From an uncultured Clostridia bacterium (GTDB taxonomy: Bacteria > Bacillota_A > Clostridia > TANB77 > CAG-508), in the NCBI GenBank assembly GCA_947594095.1, contig CANQEA010000021.1, forward strand, positions 1-19,109: a DNA stretch of 19,109 nucleotides, read 5' to 3'. The notes beneath the pieces are model-generated. The model searched no databases. It saw only the letters and a program-made list of their open reading frames with translations, and was not told where the DNA came from. Made by a program: the position numbers and the translations under genes. Positions 1 to 7,213 of the stretch are shown piece by piece; position 1 is the first letter of the stretch; each line of letters starts with the position of its first letter.

Positions 1-339
1 AAATTTACAGAAGGAATTTTGAGCTTTTATGGACTAGAAAATGAAATCTCTAGCCCGACTTTTACTATTGTTAATGAATATAAAAAAGATAATTTATCAA
101 TTTTTCACTTTGATGTTTATAGGCTAGAAGATGTCGATGAATTTTATGAAATTGGTGGAGACGAGTATTTTGATAAAGGTATATGTGTAATTGAATGGGG
201 AAAATTTATTTCAGATGCCCTACCTTCCAACTACATTGAAATTGATTTTGAAAAAGATAATGAGAATATAAATAATAGAATTTTAACAATAAAGGCTTAT
301 GGCGAGCAGTATGATTCTTATTTTAAGGAGGAATTTTAG
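1..339 (+). CDS. tsaE: TsaE, tRNA threonylcarbamoyladenosine biosynthesis ATPase (5' end outside window)
   Basis: TsaE is the small P-loop ATPase that works with TsaB and TsaD to make N6-threonylcarbamoyladenosine (t6A) at position 37 of ANN-decoding tRNAs in the cytoplasm. The frame is open to base 1 and reads KFTEG, where family members continue from the Walker A loop, so the P-loop itself lies just upstream of the window. The visible part carries the family signature SPTFTIVNEY, followed by a HFDVYRLED block and an IEWG motif before the C-terminus. A TTG at base 19 is only an internal codon, not the real start. The stop at 337-339 directly abuts the tsaB start, and the tsaB ribosome binding site lies inside this gene, so the two are probably translationally coupled. 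Identification is firm; only the N-terminus is missing. Confidence 0.93.
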   Translation, partial: KFTEGILSFYGLENEISSPTFTIVNEYKKDNLSIFHFDVYRLEDVDEFYEIGGDEYFDKGICVIEWGKFISDALPSNYIEIDFEKDNENINNRILTIKAYGEQYDSYFKEEF

Positions 340-1041
340 TTGAAAATTTTAGCAATTGACACAGCAAGCAATATATGTGGCGTTTCTATTTTGGATGGTG
401 GTACTTTGTTAATAAAATTAGATACAGATACTGGCAGAACTCATTCTGAAAACTTAATGCCTATGATTAAATCTGCATTAGATAAAACAAATTTATCTCT
501 TTCAGATATTAATTTAATTGTTTGTGATAAAGGACCTGGTTCTTTTACAGGTATTAGAATTGGACTTGCTACTGCAAATGCATTTTGTGATAGTTTAGAT
601 ATTCCTTCTATTGGAATTAGCTCTTTAGAGGCTCTTAGTTATCAAGTAAAAGAAGATGGATTTATTGCAAGTATATTAGATTGTAAAAATAATAATTGTT
701 ATTTTGCATTATATAAATTATATAATTCTAAATATGAAACTATTATTGAGCCTAAAGCTTGCACAATATATGAAGTTATACAAGAATTAGAAATTTATAA
801 AAATGATTCTATATATTTCATTGGTGATGCCACTCCCCTTTATTTAGATTTACTTAAAAATAATTTTTCTAATTCTAAATTTACAGATGAAAATAAATTA
901 GATTCTTATTATTTGGGACTAGCTGGCTTAAGTAAATACAACCAAAGTATAATAAAAAAAGAGCTTTTGCCTTTATATTTAAAAAAGCCACAAGCTCAAA
1001 GACAATTAGAGGAGAAATTAAAAAATGAATCTTTTAATTAA
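340..1041 (+). CDS. tsaB: TsaB, t6A biosynthesis scaffold protein
   Basis: TsaB is the inactive ASKHA-fold partner of TsaD and is needed for t6A modification of tRNA. The 233-residue protein has the usual family length. It begins MKILAIDTAS and has the hallmark block GPGSFTGIRIGLATA at residues 65-79, preceded by the RTHSENLMP segment (about 33-41) typical of TsaB. The start is TTG at 340, immediately after the tsaE stop, with AAGGAGG at 325-331 as a strong ribosome binding site. The 3' end overlaps rimI by 17 bases, a tight operon arrangement. tsaD is not next to it here and must lie elsewhere. No defect is visible. Confidence 0.95.
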   Translation: MKILAIDTASNICGVSILDGGTLLIKLDTDTGRTHSENLMPMIKSALDKTNLSLSDINLIVCDKGPGSFTGIRIGLATANAFCDSLDIPSIGISSLEALSYQVKEDGFIASILDCKNNNCYFALYKLYNSKYETIIEPKACTIYEVIQELEIYKNDSIYFIGDATPLYLDLLKNNFSNSKFTDENKLDSYYLGLAGLSKYNQSIIKKELLPLYLKKPQAQRQLEEKLKNESFN

Positions 1042-1459
1042 TATCATGTCATTAGATGATTTAGAAAAAATTAAAAATATACTTAATACTGACTTTGATG
1101 ATTTTTGGAATTATGAAATTTTAAAAGAAGAATTAACTTCACAAAACACTATTTATTTTGTTGCAAAAATAGATAATGAAATAGTAGGTTTTGCTGGTAT
1201 TAAAATCATTTTAGATGAAGCTGACCTTATGAATATTGTTGTAAAAAAAGAGCATAGAAAAAAAGGCATTGCCTCTTCCCTATTAAATAAATTGATTGTT
1301 ATTGCAAAAGAAAAAAATTTAAAGTCAATTAATTTAGAGGTAAATGCTAATAATTTGTCTGCAATTAATTTATATAAAAAGTTAAATTTCATAGAAATTG
1401 GCAAAAGGAAAAATTATTATAAAGATCAAGATGCAATTCTTATGAAATTAGATATTTGA
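1025..1459 (+). CDS. rimI: RimI-type GNAT N-acetyltransferase (ribosomal protein bS18-alanine acetyltransferase)
   Basis: This is a 144-residue GNAT-fold acetyltransferase that uses acetyl-CoA. RimI homologues acetylate the N-terminal alanine of ribosomal protein bS18, and some have wider specificity. The acetyl-CoA pyrophosphate loop is visible as R78-K-K-G81-I-A83 after the beta strand LMNIVVKKEH. The C-terminal signature NLYKKLNF (115-122) followed by GKRKNYY is typical of RimI. Its position behind tsaE-tsaB is the usual genomic setting in Firmicutes and supports RimI over other GNAT families. The start overlaps tsaB, with GGAG at 1011-1014. Only 9 bases separate its stop from the stop of the convergent antitoxin gene, and I see no terminator between them. 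Confidence 0.9.
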   Translation: MNLLINIMSLDDLEKIKNILNTDFDDFWNYEILKEELTSQNTIYFVAKIDNEIVGFAGIKIILDEADLMNIVVKKEHRKKGIASSLLNKLIVIAKEKNLKSINLEVNANNLSAINLYKKLNFIEIGKRKNYYKDQDAILMKLDI

Positions 1460-1468
1460 AATATATTT

Positions 1469-1828
1469 TTATACAGTTGGCTCATTTTCCAATGGCACAA
1501 CTCTAATAGTATATCCCATAGGATATAATAATTTAATTAAAGTTGATGTTCTAGGAGAAGATAAACCTTTTTCTAGTCTTGCTATTGAAGGTTGCTTAAT
1601 ACCCGTCTTATTACTTAAATCTCTTTGAGATAATTGTGATTTTTTTCTTGCTTGTATAGTTGCTTCAATAATATCTTCTTCAAGTTGAATTTCAGCCATT
1701 TGTTCTGGAGAAATATTTAATTTTGATTTTACTTCACTCCATGTTAATTCTTTTTTATTCATCTTCTTTACTCCTTTTTTATATTCTTCAAATAATATCT
1801 TTGCTTTTATTAATTCACGTCTTGGCAT
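1469..1828 (-). CDS. Solitary HigA/XRE-type antitoxin-like regulator with toxin-tail-like N-terminus
   Basis: This is a helix-turn-helix DNA-binding protein of the XRE class, of the kind that is the antitoxin half of HigBA/RelE-type modules. The HTH spans about residues 54-105, with SQRDLSNKTGIKQPSIARLE covering the turn and recognition helix, and a short beta-type tail GYTIRVVP follows. No toxin gene is present on either side. Two starts are possible. The long form starts at 1828 with AAGGA upstream. The short form starts at Met23 (1762) with AAGGAG 8 bases upstream, and MNKKELTWSEVK looks like a normal antitoxin N-terminus. Residues 1-22 of the long form (PRRELIKAKILFEEYKKG) resemble the C-terminal tail of HigB/Gp49-like toxins, which usually end in a PRREI..A....Y pattern. 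I infer the toxin body was lost. Autoregulation is likely from the operator at 1854-1875. Confidence 0.8.
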   Translation of the reverse strand: MPRRELIKAKILFEEYKKGVKKMNKKELTWSEVKSKLNISPEQMAEIQLEEDIIEATIQARKKSQLSQRDLSNKTGIKQPSIARLEKGLSSPRTSTLIKLLYPMGYTIRVVPLENEPTV

Positions 1829-1853
1829 TTGTCACATCCTTAATGTTATATTA

Positions 1854-1883
1854 ATGATAACATATTAGTTATCATCTTGTCAA
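1854..1883 (-). promoter_or_regulatory. Promoter with embedded palindromic operator for the antitoxin gene
   Basis: On the minus strand, TTGACA (1883-1878) is a perfect -35 box. After an 18-base spacer comes TATCAT (1859-1854), a -10 matching the consensus at 5 of 6 positions. A perfect inverted repeat, ATGATAAC-N6-GTTATCAT (1854-1875), fills the spacer and the -10. An operator in this place would let the XRE protein repress its own transcription, as is usual for antitoxins. It lies about 25 bases upstream of the 1828 start. Confidence 0.72.
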
Positions 1884-1908
1884 CTATATTTTTTAATTTT
1901 GGAATTTT

Positions 1909-2064
1909 ATGTATGGCATGCATTTCATACATTTGTGACTTTTTACTTCAAAGATTTGTGGCATTTCATTTCAAAGATTTGTGGTATTTTACTTCAAACA
2001 TTTGTGATATTTTACATATTCGTATCTTTTTATTTCATTAAATTGTAATATTTTAGCTCAACTA
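1909..2064. repeat. AT-rich tandem repeat, 23-base period, upstream of unit 1
   Basis: Three well-matched 23-base units lie at 1932-1954, 1955-1977 and 1978-2000. Each begins TTTGTG and ends TTCAAAGA or TTCAAACA. A shortened copy follows at 2001-2018, and two more degenerate copies at 2019-2041 and 2042-2064 match the consensus at roughly 16 of 23 positions. A weak copy may precede at 1909-1931. The copies abut with no unique spacers. The array lies in the gene-free stretch 1829-2279, just upstream of the conserved leader of the first cohesin gene. It could hold multiple protein-binding sites or be a slippage-prone tract; function is unknown. Confidence 0.75.
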
Positions 2065-2098
2065 ATAGCGTTCTATGTTTCCATTAAATTGCCCTTTT

Positions 2099-2279
2099 CG
2101 CAAAATGTAGATTTTCTTCAAAGTTTGTTCTATTTTTAAACTTATCAGTAAAGCTTTGTAAATCAATACAAATTAAGTTTTTAACATTTTAATTTTTTAA
2201 AAATTAAATTTTTATATTATTAGTATGGTGATTGATTTCATTTATACACCATACAAAAGAAAAGAAAGGATGAATTATT
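2099..2279 (+). promoter_or_regulatory. Conserved leader/promoter region of cohesin gene 1
   Basis: This stretch aligns without net gaps to 11803-11983, upstream of the second cohesin gene; both start 181 bases before the ATG. The first part is patchy, with a shared core CGCAAA.TGTAGATTTT. From 2175 through the first 29 coding bases (2308), 133 of 134 positions are identical. It holds a 10-bp AT palindrome (2188-2197/2199-2208) and an 8-bp perfect inverted repeat GTATGGTG/CACCATAC (2223-2230/2247-2254) with a 16-base loop, where the only mismatch between copies falls. A possible promoter is TTAACA (2181-2186), 17 bases, TTAAAT (2204-2209), which would put the hairpin in the 5' UTR. The ribosome binding site AAGGA is at 2266-2270. 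Confidence 0.7.
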
Positions 2280-2948
2280 ATGAAAAAATCATTAACAATT
2301 TTAACAATCGCTATTTTAGCAATAGTAGCATTCACAAGTTGTGTAAGTGCTGCTGAAGTTAAAGTACAACCAGAGACAACTCAAAAGATCACAAAAGGTG
2401 ATGTTGTTGAAGTTACAGTAAACACTGTTCCTGGTCAAGGAATTGGTTTCTTCATGGATTATGACAAAACAAACTTTAAGTGTGTATCTGAATCAACAGA
2501 TACTATGATAGTAACAGTAGGTCCAGCAAGTAGACCTGACTCAGTAAAAGTTGCAAGTTTTAAATTAAGCGGAACAATGAGTAGTGTTACATTAAAATTT
2601 GAAGCATTAAATGATATTGTAGTTCCAGCAGGTGAACAAAATAAAGTTTTATCATTCGATGTTGTTGATCTAGAAGTATCTGAAGCTACACAAGCAGAAG
2701 CTACAGAAGCTACAGGAACATTAACAGTTACTGCAACAACTCCAGGCTCAACAGAAGGAGAAGGAACTGGTTCAGGAAACACAGGCGCTGGAAATGGTGG
2801 CTCTGGATCATCAGAATCAGAGGTTCCAGTTAACAAAAAAGGAGAGACAATTACTGAAATAGATAATGCAGGAACACCAGTTTTTGCTGGGGTAATTGCT
2901 TTAATAGTTATAGCTGGAGCAGTTTTAGTAATAAAAAACAGAAAATAA
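2280..2948 (+). CDS. Membrane-anchored cohesin-like surface protein 1
   Basis: This 222-residue exported protein probably displays a cohesin-type module on the outer face of the membrane. A signal peptide covers residues 1 to about 25 (cleavage near VSA-A). Residues ~26-152 have the alternating beta pattern of cohesins, including KGDVVEVTVNTVPG and FFMDYDKTNFKCVS. A flexible Gly/Ser/Thr/Glu-rich linker follows (~153-186), then a hydrophobic helix at ~200-218 and a basic tail KNRK. There is no LPXTG motif, so anchoring would be by the helix. Its cohesin domain is less typical than that of paralogue 11984-12592, but signal peptide and anchor are nearly the same. It lies 111 bases upstream of a dockerin-bearing gene, probably its binding partner and operon mate. 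Cys21 resembles a weak lipobox, but the paralogue lacks it. The cohesin call rests on fold pattern and context. Confidence 0.75.
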   Translation: MKKSLTILTIAILAIVAFTSCVSAAEVKVQPETTQKITKGDVVEVTVNTVPGQGIGFFMDYDKTNFKCVSESTDTMIVTVGPASRPDSVKVASFKLSGTMSSVTLKFEALNDIVVPAGEQNKVLSFDVVDLEVSEATQAEATEATGTLTVTATTPGSTEGEGTGSGNTGAGNGGSGSSESEVPVNKKGETITEIDNAGTPVFAGVIALIVIAGAVLVIKNRK

Positions 2949-2962
2949 TTAATATAAAAATA

Positions 2963-3059
2963 AAATAGTTATTTCATTTAGCAAGAAAGTACATTTCAAA
3001 AAGAATGTACTTTCTTACACAAAATAATATAAAATTTATACTTTTAGGAGGAATGAAAA
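2963..3059 (+). promoter_or_regulatory. Conserved intercistronic region with 13-bp hairpin (unit 1)
   Basis: A perfect 13-bp stem, AAGAAAGTACATT (2983-2995) with AATGTACTTTCTT (3004-3016), encloses an 8-base loop. The block from 2963 to the next gene is largely the same as 12625-12724 in unit 2, where the stem is identical but the loop sequence differs. No U-run follows, so it is not a typical intrinsic terminator. It may be an RNA-processing or stability element, or a partial terminator that sets the ratio of cohesin to dockerin protein. AGGAGG (3046-3051) is the ribosome binding site of the downstream GTG start. Confidence 0.68.
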
Positions 3060-6000
3060 GTGAAAAATTTTAAATTTTTATCAGCATTAGCTTTAACAGG
3101 TATGCTTACAACAGGTATTATTGGAACTTCATTAGCTGCAAATGACACAAAATTAATTGGCGAATTTAAACCAAATACACTTGGTCATGCAGGAAATGAA
3201 ACAGTTGTAGCATATTTACCAACAAACTATGCAGATGTATTAACAGTTAGCGAAATGCAAGCTAATTATTCAAACATCTATGTAAATGGAACATTAGCAA
3301 CAGGAGATACAGAAGTTCACACAGGAGATCACTTTAAACAAGGTGCATCAGGAACTGAAAAAGGTGTTGTAGTTTATGGTGATGTTGATGGTAAAGGTAA
3401 AGTTAATATCAATGATGTTACATTAGCTGCTAAAATATTTGCTGAAGATGCAAAAACATTAAGTGAAGTATCTAATTTACAAATAGAAGCCGCTGATGTA
3501 GTAAATGATGAAAAAATATCTATGAGTGACGTTACAAGATTAGCAAGATTTTATGCTGAAGAACAAGGATTACAAGTAATTGACAAAGAACCAGAAGTAC
3601 AAAAACCAGTTACTGAAGATAAATATACAATTAGTATAAGTGAAAAATATATTAACAATGTAAATATTAAAGACAATGGTCAACAACCTAATACTGCTGT
3701 TAAAGCTACAATAAAACCAGTTACAGGTGGAGGAATATCAAAGGAAGATTCTGAACTTACAAATGTTAAATTAGCAATTATCGATGAAGAAAAAAATATA
3801 ATAAAAACACTAGCAGATCATGTTGCTTTAACACAAAATATGACAGAAATTTCTGAAGAGTTAGACCTTACTCAAACAAGTACTTTACCAGATGGAAATA
3901 TTACTATTGCTCTAGTTTCTGGTGATGACGCAGAGTATACAACATTTACAATATTAGGAACTACAACAATTGAAAAACATACTAAGGAACCAACAGCTGT
4001 AGATGTTAAATTTGTACGTAATGACACACATGACGCAACAGTATCATTAACAGGATTTGGAAGTGATGGAAAAGTTGTAGAAATGTATTATGAATTTAAT
4101 ACAGTTGCACAAAAGGGAAGTATATCAGCTCCAACAGTTTCTTCAAAATCTATAAAACTTAATGATAATAAATTATCTAATGTATCATTCCCAGAAAACC
4201 TTGCATATGATACAGCTTATGTTGTTAAATTTATTGTAAAAGATGAATTTGGAAGTGTTTCAGCGAGTCCTGTAGAATCAGTTATTGCAAAATCTAAATC
4301 TACATCACCTGAACCAGATGTTGTAAAAGAAAAAATTGTTTCTCCAATATTAGCATCTTCGAGCGATATAAGTTTTACATGGGAAAAACCAGATGAGGCT
4401 TCATCATCTAATTTTGGAGGTTATGAAGTAACTTTATATAAAGATGGAAAAATGGTAAAACAAGAACCTGCTTCTAGTGCAACATATGCTCTTCCAATTT
4501 CTGCTGGAAAAATTGAACCAGGAGAATACTATATTACAGTTAGAGTCAAAGGTTCAACTGATGGAGAAAAAATAGATTCTTTAAATGCTGTTCAATCTGA
4601 AACAGTAAAAGTAGAGCAATTAAAAGCAGTTTCTAATATAACTATAGGTCCTGATACTGAAAATTCTGGTAAAGCAAAAATATCTTGGGAAAGCGATTAT
4701 ATTGCTACTACTGATGAAAGCAATATTAAAGGATATATGGTTGAATTAGGAACTTATACAGGTGCTGACGAAGATAAAGCTACAGATGGATATCACTACA
4801 CTGTTCTAAACACAAGTAATACAACACCAATTACTAATAAATATTTAGACAATATTACCATAACAAGCAATAAGCTTTACAAAGCTAGGGTAACTGTTAT
4901 TGCAAAAGGTACACAAGTAGCACAAGTAGATTCTGCTCCTGAAGTTTCAAAAGAAGACTTTTTAAATATAGATGCTGATTTAATTACGGTTGATGCAAGT
5001 AAAACGACAACAAATTCTATAACTTTAAAAATAAATACAGAAGCACTAGATTTTAAAAATCAAGATATAGTATATGATGTTGAAGTATATAAAGAATATA
5101 CTGAACAAGGTTACGAAGGAACAGTACCAAAATTACAAACACCAATTAGAGAAAATGTTAATATTGAAAAAGCAACAGATGGTAGTGAATATATTGTAAT
5201 AAAAGATTTAACAAACCCTGGAAATTATCAATTTAAATTAGTTGTTCATGTTGGAAATCATAAAGGAACATCAAAATTGATTGGTGGTGGAGAAGCTAAT
5301 AATGAGTATGTTACTTTAAAAATGGCTGCTCCAGAAATTACAGGACTAAAAGTTTCTACTGAAGCTGGAATTGGAAATATTGTAATAAATAAAACATCAG
5401 GAAAAGAATCTTTAAATATAAATAATGTAGAATATGTTAAAGGTTCAAATAATTTCGATGATTATTATCCAAGTACTCTTTTAAGTGAAGCTTACTCAAT
5501 TTTAGATACAGCAGGATTGGAAAATGATGATGTTATTACACTGACAGAAGATAAACTAACTGTTTCATTACCAAACAGAGAAGGTGCTAGAACATTTAGT
5601 GTACCAAATAAGAAACTTGAGCTAATAGGAAATGCTGATTCAAAAGCAATTACTGTAGCATCAGGTAAAGCAACTGAAGTAATTTTAACAAGAAATTCAA
5701 GTGTAAGCGCTGATAAATATGCAGTATTCAATGTTGCAGGAATTAATTCTTCTATAAATGTAACATTAAACGATAAAGTTGAAATTACAAATATGACAAG
5801 CGGAAATGCAACTATAGCTAAAAATGCAAATGTATTAATAAATGATGTAAAAGTAAATGCATCAGAAGGTTTAAAATTAAACTTAACAACTGCTAAAACA
5901 TTTAATATTGAACCATCTGCAAAAGGAATTAAAAATGTAATTAACTTTAATAATGAAACAACTGATGCTATCATTATTCACTTTAATGCAGATGCAACAG

Positions 6001-6515
6001 CAGGTGAAGATCAATTAGGATCTCTTACAATTAATTCAAATGCAGACGTAACTGTTACTGCTGAAACAACTTCATATATTGAAGCAGATATTACAATTAC
6101 TACAACAAACGGAAATGTTACTGTTTCAGATGGACAATTAGCAGGAACTAAAGACATTACAGTTTCACAATCTACAGGAGCACATACTATAGTAGGTAGA
6201 AGTTCATTTGATGCTGAAAAACTAGATGCATTATTAAGTGCTGTAACTGATTTAACTGAATCAGGAGAAGGAATTGAAATTAAAAATTATAGCGAGATAA
6301 AAGATAAAATAATTGCTGATGGTGATAATGAAATTACAGGTCTTACTGCTGAAAATGTAGATGACTTTATAGCATTTATTGATTCTTTTGGAACAGAACT
6401 TCAAACATTAGAAACTAAGGCTAAAGTACAAGTTAATTCATCAACTAAGGTAGTTACAATTACATTACCAAGTGGTGTTGCCGTTTCTGCAACTTCAATT
6501 AAAGGTCTTAAATAA
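3060..6515 (+). CDS. Secreted dockerin-bearing multidomain stalk protein 1
   Basis: This 1151-residue exported protein probably docks onto the anchored cohesin encoded just upstream. The GTG start has AGGAGG 8 bases upstream; an ATG at 3053 is out of frame. A signal peptide covers 1-27. After a short beta domain comes a dockerin-like pair of EF-hand loops. Loop 1 is D108-V-D110-G-K-G-K-V-N116-I-N-D119, with Lys at position 5. Loop 2 is D146 to D157. Then come about five Ig/Fn3-like modules (~185-305, 310-412, 425-522, 525-638, 642-765), including WEKP...YEVTLYKDG and SWESDY...YMVELG. A beta-rich, possibly solenoid-like part spans ~770-1065, and a C-terminal domain at ~1072-1151 is shared with the two paralogues. 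No Cys, catalytic domain, transmembrane helix or LPXTG is seen. An adhesive or structural role is inference. Confidence 0.78.
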   Translation: MKNFKFLSALALTGMLTTGIIGTSLAANDTKLIGEFKPNTLGHAGNETVVAYLPTNYADVLTVSEMQANYSNIYVNGTLATGDTEVHTGDHFKQGASGTEKGVVVYGDVDGKGKVNINDVTLAAKIFAEDAKTLSEVSNLQIEAADVVNDEKISMSDVTRLARFYAEEQGLQVIDKEPEVQKPVTEDKYTISISEKYINNVNIKDNGQQPNTAVKATIKPVTGGGISKEDSELTNVKLAIIDEEKNIIKTLADHVALTQNMTEISEELDLTQTSTLPDGNITIALVSGDDAEYTTFTILGTTTIEKHTKEPTAVDVKFVRNDTHDATVSLTGFGSDGKVVEMYYEFNTVAQKGSISAPTVSSKSIKLNDNKLSNVSFPENLAYDTAYVVKFIVKDEFGSVSASPVESVIAKSKSTSPEPDVVKEKIVSPILASSSDISFTWEKPDEASSSNFGGYEVTLYKDGKMVKQEPASSATYALPISAGKIEPGEYYITVRVKGSTDGEKIDSLNAVQSETVKVEQLKAVSNITIGPDTENSGKAKISWESDYIATTDESNIKGYMVELGTYTGADEDKATDGYHYTVLNTSNTTPITNKYLDNITITSNKLYKARVTVIAKGTQVAQVDSAPEVSKEDFLNIDADLITVDASKTTTNSITLKINTEALDFKNQDIVYDVEVYKEYTEQGYEGTVPKLQTPIRENVNIEKATDGSEYIVIKDLTNPGNYQFKLVVHVGNHKGTSKLIGGGEANNEYVTLKMAAPEITGLKVSTEAGIGNIVINKTSGKESLNINNVEYVKGSNNFDDYYPSTLLSEAYSILDTAGLENDDVITLTEDKLTVSLPNREGARTFSVPNKKLELIGNADSKAITVASGKATEVILTRNSSVSADKYAVFNVAGINSSINVTLNDKVEITNMTSGNATIAKNANVLINDVKVNASEGLKLNLTTAKTFNIEPSAKGIKNVINFNNETTDAIIIHFNADATAGEDQLGSLTINSNADVTVTAETTSYIEADITITTTNGNVTVSDGQLAGTKDITVSQSTGAHTIVGRSSFDAEKLDALLSAVTDLTESGEGIEIKNYSEIKDKIIADGDNEITGLTAENVDDFIAFIDSFGTELQTLETKAKVQVNSSTKVVTITLPSGVAVSATSIKGLK

Positions 6516-6550
6516 AATGTTATCAATATAGATTATTTAGCATTTAAAAA

Positions 6551-6593
6551 AATATAGAGGAAGAAAACCTTCAAGGTTTTCTTCCTTTATATT
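6551..6593 (+). terminator. Rho-independent terminator after dockerin gene 1
   Basis: A 12-bp perfect stem, AGGAAGAAAACC (6558-6569) with GGTTTTCTTCCT (6575-6586), encloses a 5-base TTCAA loop. An A-rich run precedes it and TTATATT follows. It lies 35 bases after the stop codon and probably ends the unit 1 transcript. Confidence 0.85.
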
Positions 6594-6760
6594 ACGCGAG
6601 AAACCATTAAGGTTTCTCGGGGTTAAAACCACGTGCTATGCACGTGAGGACATAAGAGGCTAAGCCGATAAGTGACAAATAGACAAAAAAACTCCCATCT
6701 GGTATGATAAGAGTAGTTTCGCAGACTGCTCAAATAAAAACCAGAAAGGAGATGTCCAAT

Positions 6761-7213
6761 ATGGACGATAATAGTATATCACATACCAGATGGAATTGCA
6801 CGTATCATATAATATTTATACCAAAATATAGAAGAAAGGCAATATATGGAAAGCTCAGAAGTGACATAGGACAAATACTAAGGCAATTATGCGGGTACAA
6901 AGATGTAGAGATAGTAGAAGCAAACGCATGTAGTGATCATATACATATGCTAGTAAAAATACCACCGAAAATGTCAGTATCCAGTTTTATGGGATATTTA
7001 AAAGGAAAAAGTAGTTTGATGATATTTGATAAACATGCAAATTTAAAATATAAGTATGGGAACAGACATTTTTGGGCAAAAGGATATTATGTAAGCACAG
7101 TTGGATTGAATAAAGCAACGATAAAAAAATACATACAAGAACAAGAAACAGAAGATAAAATGGATGATAAGAATAGTATAAAAGAATTTGAGGACCCTTT
7201 TAAGGGTCGCTAG
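6761..7213 (+). CDS. tnpA: IS200-type Y1 HUH transposase TnpA
   Basis: TnpA is a dimeric single-strand transposase that recognises subterminal hairpins and cuts with a catalytic tyrosine. The protein is 150 residues, normal for the family. The HUH motif reads D-H60-I-H62-M-L, and the catalytic Y-x-x-x-Q motif reads Y124-I-Q-E-Q128. RWNCTYHIIFIPKYRRK near the start and FWAKGYYVSTVG before the catalytic helix are family signatures. I chose the ATG at 6761 because AGGAG (6747-6751) lies 9 bases upstream; a frame open to 6704 would add 19 residues unlike the family. The frame is intact, so it may be active. The stop codon lies next to a GACCCTT/AAGGGTC hairpin (7193-7208), whose arms recur at 7268-7282. 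Confidence 0.93.
   Translation: MDDNSISHTRWNCTYHIIFIPKYRRKAIYGKLRSDIGQILRQLCGYKDVEIVEANACSDHIHMLVKIPPKMSVSSFMGYLKGKSSLMIFDKHANLKYKYGNRHFWAKGYYVSTVGLNKATIKKYIQEQETEDKMDDKNSIKEFEDPFKGR

Noticed and set aside
1153..1404. Minus-strand frame opposite rimI
   Set aside because: It lies wholly within rimI, whose GNAT motifs are clear; the antisense product is hydrophobic nonsense without a start signal.
1932..2018. Possible CRISPR array
   Set aside because: The 23-base units abut directly without unique spacers and are degenerate; no cas gene is nearby. It is a tandem repeat.
2280..2345. Lipoprotein signal in cohesin protein 1 (Cys21)
   Set aside because: FTSC is a poor lipobox, the paralogue has no cysteine there, and a better signal peptidase I site follows. 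The C-terminal helix already provides anchoring.
2900..2948. Sortase-type anchor at the cohesin C-terminus
   Set aside because: No LPXTG-like motif precedes the hydrophobic helix in either cohesin protein, so a simple membrane anchor is more likely.
2983..3016. Rho-independent terminator after cohesin gene 1
   Set aside because: The stem is strong, but no U-run follows and the next gene has only a ribosome binding site in front of it, so I list it as an intercistronic RNA element.
6704..6760. N-terminal extension of the IS200 transposase
   Set aside because: The added residues do not look like the family, and a ribosome binding site stands 9 bases before the ATG at 6761.
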